NCBI RefSeq assembly: GCF_003991205.1
Contig: NZ_RXOZ01000022.1
Coordinates: 124,001-188,000, forward strand
Origin: Georgenia sp. SYP-B2076
Lineage (GTDB): Bacteria > Actinomycetota > Actinomycetes > Actinomycetales > Actinomycetaceae
Length of the DNA: 64,000 bases
Direction: 5' to 3'
The notes beneath the pieces were generated by a model. The model worked only from the letters and a program-made list of their open reading frames with translations, was not told the DNA's origin and made no database searches. A program made the position numbers and the translations under genes. Positions 34,898 to 43,047 of this stretch are shown one piece after another (position 1 is the stretch's first letter; each line of letters opens with the position of its first letter).

Positions 34898-36061
34898 TCA
34901 GTACGAGCGGGGCATGCCGACCGACTCGGCGATCGAGTTGCGAGCCATCTCGTTGGAGATGGGAGCGATCCTGAACTGACGGACGTCTCGCCAGTAGCGT
35001 TGCATGTTGGTCTCCTGGGCAAGGCCCATCCCGCCGAGCACCTGCAACCCCAGGTCCGCTGCGGCCACGGCATGCTCGGAGGTCGCGACCTTGGCGATCT
35101 TGGCCTCCATCTCGTACGGCAGCCCGGCCTCCTCACGCCCCGCGACGTCGAAGGCCAGGAGCTCGGCCTGCTTCTGCCAGATGACGAGGTTCGCGATGTA
35201 GTGCTGGATGATCTGGTGGCCGCCGATGACCTTGCCGAACGCCTCGCGCTGGGTGGCGTAGTCGACGGCCTCCTCGACGACGCCGTCGATCATTCCCAGC
35301 GCCATCGCGGCGCTGATGACCCGCTCGTGGTTGAGCGTCGTCGTCATCGCCCGGAACCCTCGGTCCACCTCCCCGAGCACGTGCTCGTCGGGCACGAAGA
35401 CGTCGTCGAGGAACACCTCGCACGAGCCGACGGCGCGCATCCCGATCTTGGGGATGTAGGAGGTGGTGATACCGGGCTGGTCACGCTTGACCAGGAAAGC
35501 CGTGGTCCCCGGGTGGCGGGAGCCCTCCCTGGCTTCCGACGTCTTGGCGATGAGCAGGAGGTAGTCGGCCTCGGCGGCACCGGTCGACCACATCTTCTGG
35601 CCGTTGATTTTCCACCCGCCGTCGACGCGCTCCCCCCGGGTGCGCATGGCACCGAGAAGATCCGTCCCTCCACCCGGTTCCGTCGCCGCGATCGCGAACC
35701 GGAGGCGCCCCTCGGCGATCTGCGGGAGGAACTCACGCTTCTGTTCGTCGCTCCCCGCAGAGCCGATCGCACGTGAGCCGGCGAAGGCGGTGATCGCCCA
35801 GACCCAGGTCAGGCCGCCGAGGTTGCGCGCGAGCTCTCGGGCAGCGATCGCGGAGTCGACGGGCCCGCCACCGGCTCCCCCGTACTCCTCGCTGATGCCG
35901 AGCCCGTGCAACCCCATCTTCGTCATCTCGTCCCACAGGGCGTGCGGGTACACGTGCTCCTGTCTCTCGAGCTCGATGACGAGCGTCTTCGGGAACTCCC
36001 GGTCCACCCAGTCTCGGAGGGTCCCCTGGAACGCACGCCGTTCTGAGCTCAGCTCCACCAT
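34898..36061 (-). CDS. Acyl-CoA dehydrogenase
   Basis: A 387-residue flavoprotein with FAIAATEPGGGTDLLGAMRT, NGQKMWSTGAAEADYLLLIA, YATQREAFGKVIGGHQIIQH, LQVLGGMGLAQETNMQRYWR and the C-terminal block PISNEMARNSIAESVG. It oxidises a 2,3-saturated acyl-CoA, delivering electrons to ETF. It is the first gene of the operon acyl-CoA dehydrogenase - MaoC pair - racemase, a sensible order for an alpha-methyl-branched substrate. A palindromic candidate operator lies 30-50 bases before its ATG (36061), between it and the divergent DUF35 gene. Confidence 0.87.
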   Translation of the reverse strand: MVELSSERRAFQGTLRDWVDREFPKTLVIELERQEHVYPHALWDEMTKMGLHGLGISEEYGGAGGGPVDSAIAARELARNLGGLTWVWAITAFAGSRAIGSAGSDEQKREFLPQIAEGRLRFAIAATEPGGGTDLLGAMRTRGERVDGGWKINGQKMWSTGAAEADYLLLIAKTSEAREGSRHPGTTAFLVKRDQPGITTSYIPKIGMRAVGSCEVFLDDVFVPDEHVLGEVDRGFRAMTTTLNHERVISAAMALGMIDGVVEEAVDYATQREAFGKVIGGHQIIQHYIANLVIWQKQAELLAFDVAGREEAGLPYEMEAKIAKVATSEHAVAAADLGLQVLGGMGLAQETNMQRYWRDVRQFRIAPISNEMARNSIAESVGMPRSY

Positions 36062-36090
36062 CTCGGCCTCCCGCCTACAGTCCCAAGTTC

Positions 36091-36110
36091 AACCAACCGT
36101 CTGGTTGTTT
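36091..36110. promoter_or_regulatory. Palindromic candidate operator AAnCAACC-N4-GGTTGnTT
   Basis: The 20 bases AACCAACCGTCTGGTTGTTT form an inverted repeat with half-sites AAnCAACC and GGTTGnTT. They sit in the only AT-richer stretch between the divergent acyl-CoA dehydrogenase and DUF35-thiolase operons, where both promoters must lie. TetR-family repressors of acyl-CoA catabolism bind sites of this size and symmetry; the regulator gene is not evident in the window. Confidence 0.65.
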
Positions 36111-36202
36111 GGTATCTTAGCCACACGACGCCGTGCACTTCCAGCGGTTCGACGGAAGTTCGCAGTCGCGTCCGCCTCGAGACGTCGACGTTGAGGAAGC
36201 AG

Positions 36203-36598
36203 ATGACGATGAGCACCGATGTGATTGCGACGGAACGTTTCCCCGAACCGCGGCCGGCCACCGCCGTCGATGCCGGCGGACAGGTTCGCCTCGCGGGCTG
36301 GCGGTGCACTCGGTGCGTCCATCCGCTCGCTCTCCGCGCGCCGTGGTGCCCTCTGTGTCGCGGCGATCTACGCGAGCACGACTTCGGGCCGCACGGAACC
36401 GTCTGGTCGAGCACCGTCGTCCGAGTGCCCTTGCCCGGACGCGAGCCTCCGTACGCCCTCGCCTACGTCGATCTCGACGACGGGCCCCGGGTGCTCGGGC
36501 ACCTCAGCTCGCCGCACAGGCTGCCCGTCGGGGCGGCCGTCACGCTCCGTGGGAGCTCGGCACTGGGTGACCTTCTCTTCGACGGGACGGACGCCTGA
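36203..36598 (+). CDS. DUF35 (zinc-ribbon plus OB-fold) acyl-CoA-associated protein
   Basis: A 131-residue protein with a rubredoxin-like zinc ribbon, Cys35-x2-Cys38 and Cys49-x2-Cys52 in WRCTRC and WCPLC, followed by an OB fold (GTVWSSTVVRVPLPG, YALAYVDLDDGPRVLGHL). Such proteins are partner subunits of thiolase-like enzymes and can bind acyl-CoA. ATG 36203 follows GAGGA closely; TTG 36191 and ATG 36209 are alternatives. Its stop overlaps the thiolase start (TGATG), so the two products should be made in equal amounts and probably form a complex. Confidence 0.83.
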   Translation: MTMSTDVIATERFPEPRPATAVDAGGQVRLAGWRCTRCVHPLALRAPWCPLCRGDLREHDFGPHGTVWSSTVVRVPLPGREPPYALAYVDLDDGPRVLGHLSSPHRLPVGAAVTLRGSSALGDLLFDGTDA

Positions 36599-37719
36599 TG
36601 CCCACATTCGTCCACGGTGTCGGCACCACGATGTTCGGCAAGCAGCCCGAGCGCAGCACCGCCGAGCTCGTCTGGTCGGCGGTCGGCGAAGCGCTGCGGG
36701 ACGCGGAGGTCGAGAAGGTCGACGCCGTCTTCCTCGGGACCTGCTTCGGTGAACCTGGCATCGCGCAACGCGCGCTGCACCGGATGGGCATCACCGACCT
36801 GCCGATCTCGATCTTCGAGAACGCCTGCGCGAGCTCGACACAGGCGTTCCACGAGGCCGCGGCAGCGGTCGACCTCGGCCGTTACGACACCGTGCTGGTG
36901 GTCGGTGTCGAGCACCTGACCTCGCGCTTCACCGGCGCGATCCCCGTGGAACAGCGGGACCACGAAGGACGGACGGGACTCGCCCTGCCCGCCCTGTACG
37001 CGATGTCGGCGACCCGCTACCAGGAGCTGTACGGCCTCACCGCGGAACAGCTGGCCATGGTCTCGGTCAAGAACCATGAACACGGGCTCCTCAACCCCCG
37101 CGCCCAGCACGGGGCAAAGGTCTCGCTCGACGAGGTCCTGTCCTCTCGGCTCATTGCCGACCCGATGACACTGCTCCAGTGCTGCGCCATCGCCGACGGC
37201 GCCGGGGCGGCCGTGGTGAGCAGGACCAGGCGGACCTCACGCGATGTGACGGTCGCCGGCTCGGCCATGCGGACGGGAGGGCTGTGGGACCATCGCAGCC
37301 CCCACGTCTGGGGTTTCGACCTCGCCGCACGCACGGCGCAGGACGCCTACGTGGCGGCCGGCCGGGGTATCGAGGAGGTGGATGTCCTCGAGGTCCACGA
37401 CGCGTTCACGATCGGCGAGATCGTGACCACCGAAGCTCTGGGTATGTGTCCGGTCGGCGAGGGCGGCCGACTGGTCGAGTCCGGCCATACCCGACTCGGA
37501 GGTCGGCAACCCGTCAACCCCTCGGGCGGGCTCCTCTCCCGCGGGCACCCCCTGGGCGCGACGGGGGCCGCGCAGGTCGCCGAGATCGTCACCCAGCTCC
37601 GCGGGGAGGCCGGGCCCCGTCAGGTCGACGGAGCTCGTACCGGCCTCGTCGAGACCATGGGGGGCGGTGCCGGGGGCGTCGACGGCAACGCCTGCGTCGT
37701 CACGGTCTTCAGCGCATGA
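36598..37719 (+). CDS. SCP-x/lipid-transfer-protein-type thiolase
   Basis: A 373-residue thiolase-superfamily protein of the nonspecific lipid-transfer (SCP-x) branch. It keeps the nucleophile Cys77 in ENACASS, the branch-specific HDAF at 267-270 in place of NEAF, His317 in [10 protein letters not shown], and a second cysteine Cys366 in GNACVVTVF, so true thiolytic activity is plausible. In steroid catabolism, relatives paired with DUF35 proteins act as aldolases instead. The overlaps with DUF35 upstream (TGATG) and thioesterase downstream (ATGA) show a tight operon. Confidence 0.85.
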   Translation: MPTFVHGVGTTMFGKQPERSTAELVWSAVGEALRDAEVEKVDAVFLGTCFGEPGIAQRALHRMGITDLPISIFENACASSTQAFHEAAAAVDLGRYDTVLVVGVEHLTSRFTGAIPVEQRDHEGRTGLALPALYAMSATRYQELYGLTAEQLAMVSVKNHEHGLLNPRAQHGAKVSLDEVLSSRLIADPMTLLQCCAIADGAGAAVVSRTRRTSRDVTVAGSAMRTGGLWDHRSPHVWGFDLAARTAQDAYVAAGRGIEEVDVLEVHDAFTIGEIVTTEALGMCPVGEGGRLVESGHTRLGGRQPVNPSGGLLSRGHPLGATGAAQVAEIVTQLRGEAGPRQVDGARTGLVETMGGGAGGVDGNACVVTVFSA

Positions 37720-38498
37720 CGTCCACCTGGTTCTCCCGCGACACGGCCTCGACGCCGCATGGTGAGGGCGTCCGCCGCCTGTCGCTCTCCGAACGCTGGC
37801 TCACGCCCTTCGGGAAGGTCAACGGCGGCTACATCCTCGCGTCCATGCTCCGCGGGCTCGGCGAGGAGATCGGCCGGGACGACCCGGTCGTGGCCTCCGT
37901 CACTTTCCTCTCGCCGGCTCGGGTGGGTGAAGCAGAGCTGCGCTGCCGCTCGCTGAAGAAGGGCCGCCGGATCCACACTGCGCAGGCCGACCTCATGGCC
38001 GGCGACAAGCTGCTGGCGACTCTCACCGCCAGCTTCGGAGGGCGCCGTGAGGGCCAGCTCTACCAGGGCCTCCCCGCACCGAACCTGCCCTCCCCGGACG
38101 AGTGCGTCGATCCCATCCCTGACACGATGCTCCGGCGCGGCCTGCTCGAGAGAGTTGCCCAAGCCACACCGACACCCCCGGGCTGGTCGCTGGGCGCACC
38201 GACCGGTGACCCGGTGATCGACGGATGGCAGCTGCTCGAGGACGGAACGGAGGTGAGCCCACCCGCGCTCGCCCTCTTGACCGACAGCTTCGTCAGCACC
38301 TGCTTCGAGCTCGGTGAGTACTCGACCACGACCCTCCAGCTCACCGTCCACCTCTACGCTGCTCCGGCACCGGGATGGCTCGCGACCCGGATGAGCACCC
38401 GGTACCTCGAGGGCGGGCTGCACGATGAGAACTGTGAGCTGTGGGATCGTGACGGTGTCCTCGTTGCCCAAGCCCGTCAGCTGCAGCTCCTGACGTAG
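37716..38498 (+). CDS. TesB-like acyl-CoA thioesterase, full length
   Basis: A 260-residue double-hotdog protein: LTPFGKVNGGYILASMLRGL opens the first domain, SPARVGEAELRCRSLKKGRR continues it, and ALALLTDSFVSTCFELGEYS with LTVHLYAAPAPGWLATRMST forms the second. It hydrolyses an acyl-CoA, perhaps to recycle CoA from dead-end intermediates. ATG 37716 overlaps the thiolase stop by 4 bases. This intact relative shows what the truncated thioesterase at 28529 has lost. Confidence 0.8.
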   Translation: MTSTWFSRDTASTPHGEGVRRLSLSERWLTPFGKVNGGYILASMLRGLGEEIGRDDPVVASVTFLSPARVGEAELRCRSLKKGRRIHTAQADLMAGDKLLATLTASFGGRREGQLYQGLPAPNLPSPDECVDPIPDTMLRRGLLERVAQATPTPPGWSLGAPTGDPVIDGWQLLEDGTEVSPPALALLTDSFVSTCFELGEYSTTTLQLTVHLYAAPAPGWLATRMSTRYLEGGLHDENCELWDRDGVLVAQARQLQLLT

Positions 38499-38526
38499 CC
38501 GCGCCCCACGTCGACACTCCAGCTGC

Positions 38527-39501
38527 TCACGGGCGGAGCCTGACGACGAGCTTGCCGGCCACAGCCCGGTCGGCAAGGCGGTGCAGGGCGACCCGGACGT
38601 CGTCGAGGGCGAAGCTCTGGGCGACCGGTGCCACGAGCCGGCCGGCCTCGATGTGCGGCAGCAGCCGCTCCCACCAGCGCAGCGCCGCACCGGGGTCCAG
38701 CATGAGCTTGCGCCCGAGGTGGACGCCGACCACCGCGAGATTGCGGAGCAGGAGTCGGTTCGTCTGTGCCGTGGGGATGCCGCCTGCGGCGAACCCCACG
38801 ACCAGCAGTCGTCCCTCGTCGGCCAAGCACCGGACCGAGTCGTCGAAGCGATCGCCACCGACGGGATCCACGACCAGGTCGACGCCCCTGCCTCCGGTGA
38901 CGTCGTGCACTGCCCCCCTGAAGCCCTCGATCTCCAGGACGTCGTCGGCTCCGGCGTCCTCGGCCAGCCTCCTCTTCTCCGCCGAGGAGGCCACCGCCAG
39001 GATCCGGCCGGCGCCGAGAGCGCGCGCCACCTGGATGGCGGCGACACCCACGCCGCCTCCGGCTCCGTGGACGAGCACGGAGTCCCCGGGCCGGATGCCC
39101 CCACGGTCGAGGAGCATGTAGGCGGCGGTGAGGTAGTTGACGGGTAGCGCGGCGCCTTGCTCGAACGAGATGCCCTGCCCGAGGGGGAGAGTCATCGATA
39201 CCGGGGTGACCGCCAGCTGGGCCAGCCCACCAGTGGGCCCGATGCCGACGACGCGGTCGCCGGGGCGGTACCGGGATCCACGCGGGGCGCTGACGACACG
39301 TCCTGCGAACTCGGACCCGGGCACGAACGGCAGCTCGTGACGGGACTGATGACCTCCCAGTGTCTGCAGGACATCGGGAAACGCCAGGCCCGCCGCATGG
39401 ACGTCGATGAGGACCTCGTCCGGACCGGGTGCCGGTGCGTCGATCTCTCGGACGTGGACTGCGTCGGGCCCAGCGAAGGCCTCGATCCGGGCGGCCCGCA
39501 C
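38527..39501 (-). CDS. Zinc-independent MDR oxidoreductase (NADPH:quinone reductase-like)
   Basis: A 324-residue medium-chain dehydrogenase/reductase. The N-terminal GroES-like domain ends with PVNYLTAAYMLLDRGGIRPG and the Rossmann loop is VLVHGAGGGVGVAAIQVARA. Zinc-binding cysteines are absent, as in quinone oxidoreductases and enoyl-CoA reductases of this group. It is last on a minus-strand operon after two acyl-CoA dehydrogenases; GTG 39501 lies 3 bases after the preceding stop. A role in reducing an enoyl or enone intermediate of the pathway is possible but not shown. Confidence 0.82.
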   Translation of the reverse strand: MRAARIEAFAGPDAVHVREIDAPAPGPDEVLIDVHAAGLAFPDVLQTLGGHQSRHELPFVPGSEFAGRVVSAPRGSRYRPGDRVVGIGPTGGLAQLAVTPVSMTLPLGQGISFEQGAALPVNYLTAAYMLLDRGGIRPGDSVLVHGAGGGVGVAAIQVARALGAGRILAVASSAEKRRLAEDAGADDVLEIEGFRGAVHDVTGGRGVDLVVDPVGGDRFDDSVRCLADEGRLLVVGFAAGGIPTAQTNRLLLRNLAVVGVHLGRKLMLDPGAALRWWERLLPHIEAGRLVAPVAQSFALDDVRVALHRLADRAVAGKLVVRLRP

Positions 39502-39504
39502 CGA

Positions 39505-40623
39505 TCAGAGGCCCGAGAGTGCGCTGACCGTCGAGCGGTGCTGGGCTGGTGCTCCGAGGAGCTGGGCCGACGTCTTGGCGCGTTTGAGGTAGAGATGGGC
39601 ATCGCTCTCCTCGGTGAAGCCCATCGCGCCATGGAGCTGGACACACTCGGCCGCCGCGGTGAGCATCGCGCTGCTGGCGGCCGCGACCGCCACGGCCGCG
39701 CAGAGCGCGGCGTCCGTGGCGTCGAGATCGGCCTGCTCGGCCGCGAGCCGCACCGCAGCGTCAGCGGCCTCGACACCGCAGAAGGCGTCCGCGAGGCGAT
39801 GCTTGACGGCCTGGAAGGCGCCGATCGGTTGGCCGAACTGCTCGCGGTGCGTCACATGGTCGATGGTCATCTCGACACAGGCGCGCCCCACCCCCACGTG
39901 CTCGGCGGCCAGGGCGATCTGCGCGCGACCCAGCGCCTCGGTCAACGGCCCTCGTACGTCACCGTCCCCGACCCGCGTCCCCTCCACCCCCTCGAACGTC
40001 AGCCGGGCCTGGGGCTGGGTCGCGTCGAGGGTCGGCAACGGGGTGCGAGTCAGACCCGCCTGGCTGCTCTCGACGCGGTACAGGCCGAGACCCTGCTCGT
40101 CGGCGGCGCTGACGAGCAGCACATCGGCCGAGGCGCCGTGCTGCACGAACAGCGCCTCACCGGTGAGCACACCGACCCCTCCCCCACGGGTGGTGGCCGC
40201 AACCCCGGTCCCGTCCACCGACCACGATCGGGTGTCGGGGCCGCGGAGCGCGAGGGTCGCCGTCAGTGAACCCGCGGCCATGGCCTCCAGGAGGTCACGG
40301 TGGACACCGTCACGATCCACCCGGGTCAGCACGTGCGTGGCCACCACACCACTGGCGAAGTACGGCACGCAGGCCAAGGACCTGCCGAGCTCGATCTGGA
40401 CGACGGCGACCTCGGCCCAACCAAGGCCCAACCCGCCCGCGTCCTCCGGCACCAGCACAGCGGCGAGTCCCAGCTCGACGGCCAGTGCACGCCACACGGC
40501 CTCGTCGACGTCTTCGGGGCCGGCGATCACGCGGCGCACGTCGGCCGAGCCCGACCGCTTGGCGAGCACGTCGGCCACGACCGTGCGCATGTCCTGCTGA
40601 TCGGCAGTGAGTGTGTAGGTCAT
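39505..40623 (-). CDS. Acyl-CoA dehydrogenase, likely auxiliary subunit of a heteromer
   Basis: A 372-residue acyl-CoA dehydrogenase-fold protein. The N-terminal domain is recognisable (AVLVPEDAGGLGLGWAEVAV), the C-terminal domain has THREQFGQPIGAFQAVKHRL and CVQLHGAMGFTEESDAHLYL, but the middle beta domain is divergent and the usual GGTNEI-like catalytic ending is absent. This matches the weaker partner in paired dehydrogenases such as ChsE1/ChsE2. ATG 40623 follows AAAGGA. The partner gene ends 20 bases upstream. Confidence 0.82.
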   Translation of the reverse strand: MTYTLTADQQDMRTVVADVLAKRSGSADVRRVIAGPEDVDEAVWRALAVELGLAAVLVPEDAGGLGLGWAEVAVVQIELGRSLACVPYFASGVVATHVLTRVDRDGVHRDLLEAMAAGSLTATLALRGPDTRSWSVDGTGVAATTRGGGVGVLTGEALFVQHGASADVLLVSAADEQGLGLYRVESSQAGLTRTPLPTLDATQPQARLTFEGVEGTRVGDGDVRGPLTEALGRAQIALAAEHVGVGRACVEMTIDHVTHREQFGQPIGAFQAVKHRLADAFCGVEAADAAVRLAAEQADLDATDAALCAAVAVAAASSAMLTAAAECVQLHGAMGFTEESDAHLYLKRAKTSAQLLGAPAQHRSTVSALSGL

Positions 40624-40643
40624 GTCATCCTTTGCATTCGGTC

Positions 40644-41864
40644 TCACCGGGGTAGACCAAGGACACGCTCGGCCACGGCGTTGCGCTGGATCTCGTCGCT
40701 TCCGCCCCCGACGCTGTACGCCGAGATCTCCAGCCCGATCATTCGCCAGGCGTAGGTCCCCCACTCACCGGTATCGGCAACCGCCCGTTGCCCCAGCACG
40801 TGGTCGACCAGGCCGGCCACCTTGCGCACCGAGCTGATCATCAAGAGCTTGGCCACCGACGCAACCGGCGCCTGGAAGCTGCCGCTGAGCATCTCCTCGG
40901 TGCACCGCGCGTTGAACGCGTCGGCCACCCGGATCGCAATGAGCGCCTGCGCCAGTAGGTCGCGCGTGACGTCGTCCCCCGCGCCGAAGCGACGCACCAT
41001 CTCCACCAACAGCTCGACGTCGACCGGGTTGTTCGCCTGGCCCCCACCGATGGCCGAGCGTTCGCTGGAGATGGTCGACATCGCCACCTTCCAACCGCCG
41101 TCGACCTCGCCCAGCCGACGGTCGTCGGGCACGTAGACGTCGTCGAACGTCACCTCGTTGAACGACGCCTCCCCCGTCATCTGCCGGATACGGCGGACAT
41201 CGATCCCGGGGGTGTCCATGTCGATGAGGAACATCGTGAGGTTGCGGTGCCGATCTGCCTCATCACCCGTGCGGCACAGCAGCAGGCCCACATCGGCGAT
41301 GTGCGCGATGGAGCTCCACAGCTTCTGTCCCGTCACCCGCCAGACATCGCCCTCCCGACTGGCCGTCGTCCGCAGCGCCGCCAGATCAGACCCGGCCTCG
41401 CTCTCGGAGAACAGCTGGCAGCCCAGGATCTCGCCATTCGTGAAGGCTCGGCACACCCGGTTCGGCAGCTCGCCATGTCCCCACGCAGCAACCGTCGGTC
41501 GCAGCAGGTGCAGACCCATCACCAACGACGTCGGATCCGGCACATCGAACTGCGCCTCCAGACGCGAGAAGGCGAGCTGATGCGTGCTGGGCAGCCCGGT
41601 ACCTCCGAGCTCCCTGGGCCCGGTGATCCACCCGTAGCCCGCAGCGGCCTTCTCGGCCTGCCACGCGCGCGCCGCCAGGACACCCGGTGCGGCAGCGTCA
41701 TCGATGTCGGACCCCACCAGCTTCACCGAGTCACGTCCACGCCCCCACCTGGACGCCCTGCTCACACGACGCGCGCGAGCCCCCGCCAGGAAGCTCTCCG
41801 CACCGGCGACGAACTCGTCCAGTGCCGGCACCTGCGCGACCGCAACTCGATCTGACACGCTCAC
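40644..41864 (-). CDS. Acyl-CoA dehydrogenase, likely main subunit of a heteromer
   Basis: A 406-residue acyl-CoA dehydrogenase with GCQLFSESEAGSDLAALRTT, VTGQKLWSSIAHIADVGLLL, FNEVTFDDVYVPDDRRLGE and the C-terminal GGGSDEIQRNAVAERVLGLPR segment, quoted in part. It lies directly upstream of the divergent partner gene, which suggests an alpha-beta complex with one active site per pair, as known for cholesterol side-chain dehydrogenases. GTG 41864 has AGGGAGG nine bases upstream; a longer upstream frame was rejected. The order dehydrogenase pair - MDR reductase suggests action on one substrate. Confidence 0.84.
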   Translation of the reverse strand: MSVSDRVAVAQVPALDEFVAGAESFLAGARARRVSRASRWGRGRDSVKLVGSDIDDAAAPGVLAARAWQAEKAAAGYGWITGPRELGGTGLPSTHQLAFSRLEAQFDVPDPTSLVMGLHLLRPTVAAWGHGELPNRVCRAFTNGEILGCQLFSESEAGSDLAALRTTASREGDVWRVTGQKLWSSIAHIADVGLLLCRTGDEADRHRNLTMFLIDMDTPGIDVRRIRQMTGEASFNEVTFDDVYVPDDRRLGEVDGGWKVAMSTISSERSAIGGGQANNPVDVELLVEMVRRFGAGDDVTRDLLAQALIAIRVADAFNARCTEEMLSGSFQAPVASVAKLLMISSVRKVAGLVDHVLGQRAVADTGEWGTYAWRMIGLEISAYSVGGGSDEIQRNAVAERVLGLPR

Positions 41865-42170
41865 TAGTGCCCACCTCCCTGTCCCGAAGTACGGACCTGC
41901 CGACTGCTCCTGTGCCAAGTGTGGGGTCGGAGGTCACCGGGGCGGTGTCGCACGATGAGCCATCACAGCCCGCGAAAGGCGGCGGGTGACGACGTGCCGG
42001 TGCCGTCGGTTGGATGTCTCAAAGCACGACATGGAGGCTGCGACGCCGTCGGCCATAGTGGTCGTCACGCGCTCCGTGGGAGCGATCCACCAGTCGGCGA
42101 GGTTGGTCATGACGGGACTCCGAGGGCCCCTGCACGCGCGGCGCCGAGCTCCTGCTGCCGGGGGCTCGGC
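41865..42170. other. 306-base divergent intergenic region
   Basis: This gap separates the minus-strand dehydrogenase pair from the plus-strand enoyl-CoA hydratase and should hold both promoters. I see the ribosome site of the dehydrogenase and, just beyond it, an inverted repeat GTCC/GGAC inside TGTCCCGAAGTACGGAC (41880-41896), a weak relative of the TGTCCCA elements found further right. A minus-strand frame starting MTNLADWWIAPTERV runs through it, but I cannot support it as a gene. Confidence 0.4.
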
Positions 42171-42956
42171 GTGAGTAGCGTCGAGATCGTCGACGTCACG
42201 GGCGTCCGGATCGTGACGCTGGCTCGCCCCGAGAAGCTCAACGCCTTCGACCACAAGCTGGTCCGCGAGTACCTCGACGCCCTCGAGGCGGCAGCGGGCG
42301 ATCCTTCCGTGCGGGCGATCGTGGTCACGGGACAAGGGCGTGCCTTCAGCGTCGGTGGGGACATGGCCGCACTCGCGGACCTGTCCCGGCACGGGGCGGA
42401 TGCGGGAGCCGACGACCCGCGCGGGCACCTCGTTGCCATGTCGCTGTCCAAGCCGGTCATCGCGGCCGTCAACGGCTACTGTCTGGGGCTCGGGCTCGTC
42501 CACGCTCTCGCCTGCGACATCCGCTTCGCAGCCGCCGGAGCGACGCTGAGCGCCATGTTCAGCCGGCGGGGGCTGGTGGCTGAACAGGGACTCGCGTGGC
42601 TGGTACCTCACATCGCCGGACGTGCCGTCGCCCTCGACCTCCTGCTGTCCGGCCGGACCATCACCGCCGTCGAAGCGCTGGAGATGGGGCTCGTGCACCG
42701 CGTCGTCAGCGACGAGGATCTTCTCGACGAGGCGCTGGCCTACGCGAAGGACCTCGTGGACAACGTCTCCCCGGCCTCGATGCGCGTCATCAAGCAGCAG
42801 GTGAATCTCCACCCCGGGATGTCGCGGGACGATGCCGTCGAACACTCGGCTCAACAGATGCTCGACTCCTTCGCCTGGCCCGATTTCGCGGAGGGAGTGG
42901 CAAGCTTCCAGGACAAGCGCCGCCCCCGGTTCGAGCCCCTGCAGCCCGAGCCGTGA
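42171..42956 (+). CDS. Enoyl-CoA hydratase/isomerase
   Basis: A 261-residue crotonase: LARPEKLNAFDHKLVREYLD, GRAFSVGGDMAALADL (oxyanion hole), NGYCLGLGLVHALACDIRFA and FSRRGLVAEQGLAWLVPHIA. The first position normally occupied by catalytic Glu (GGGCEL type) reads LGLVHAL, so one classical hydratase glutamate is missing while the second region keeps Glu in VAEQGL; it may be an isomerase or ring-opening hydrolase rather than a hydratase. GTG 42171 was chosen because homology begins there; the ribosome site is weak. The ligase follows 91 bases downstream. Confidence 0.8.
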   Translation: MSSVEIVDVTGVRIVTLARPEKLNAFDHKLVREYLDALEAAAGDPSVRAIVVTGQGRAFSVGGDMAALADLSRHGADAGADDPRGHLVAMSLSKPVIAAVNGYCLGLGLVHALACDIRFAAAGATLSAMFSRRGLVAEQGLAWLVPHIAGRAVALDLLLSGRTITAVEALEMGLVHRVVSDEDLLDEALAYAKDLVDNVSPASMRVIKQQVNLHPGMSRDDAVEHSAQQMLDSFAWPDFAEGVASFQDKRRPRFEPLQPEP

Positions 42957-43047
42957 GGTCCGGTTCCTCACCGATAACGTCACGTCGCCCTGTCCGAAGC
43001 TGCAACACCGGACGACCGGCCGGCACTTCTGGTCGGACCATCTCCGC

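Noticed and set aside
42000-42110. Possible small minus-strand protein starting MTNLADWWIAPTERV
   Set aside because: Read-through of a frame antisense to the enoyl-CoA hydratase region, no ribosome site, no recognisable similarity.
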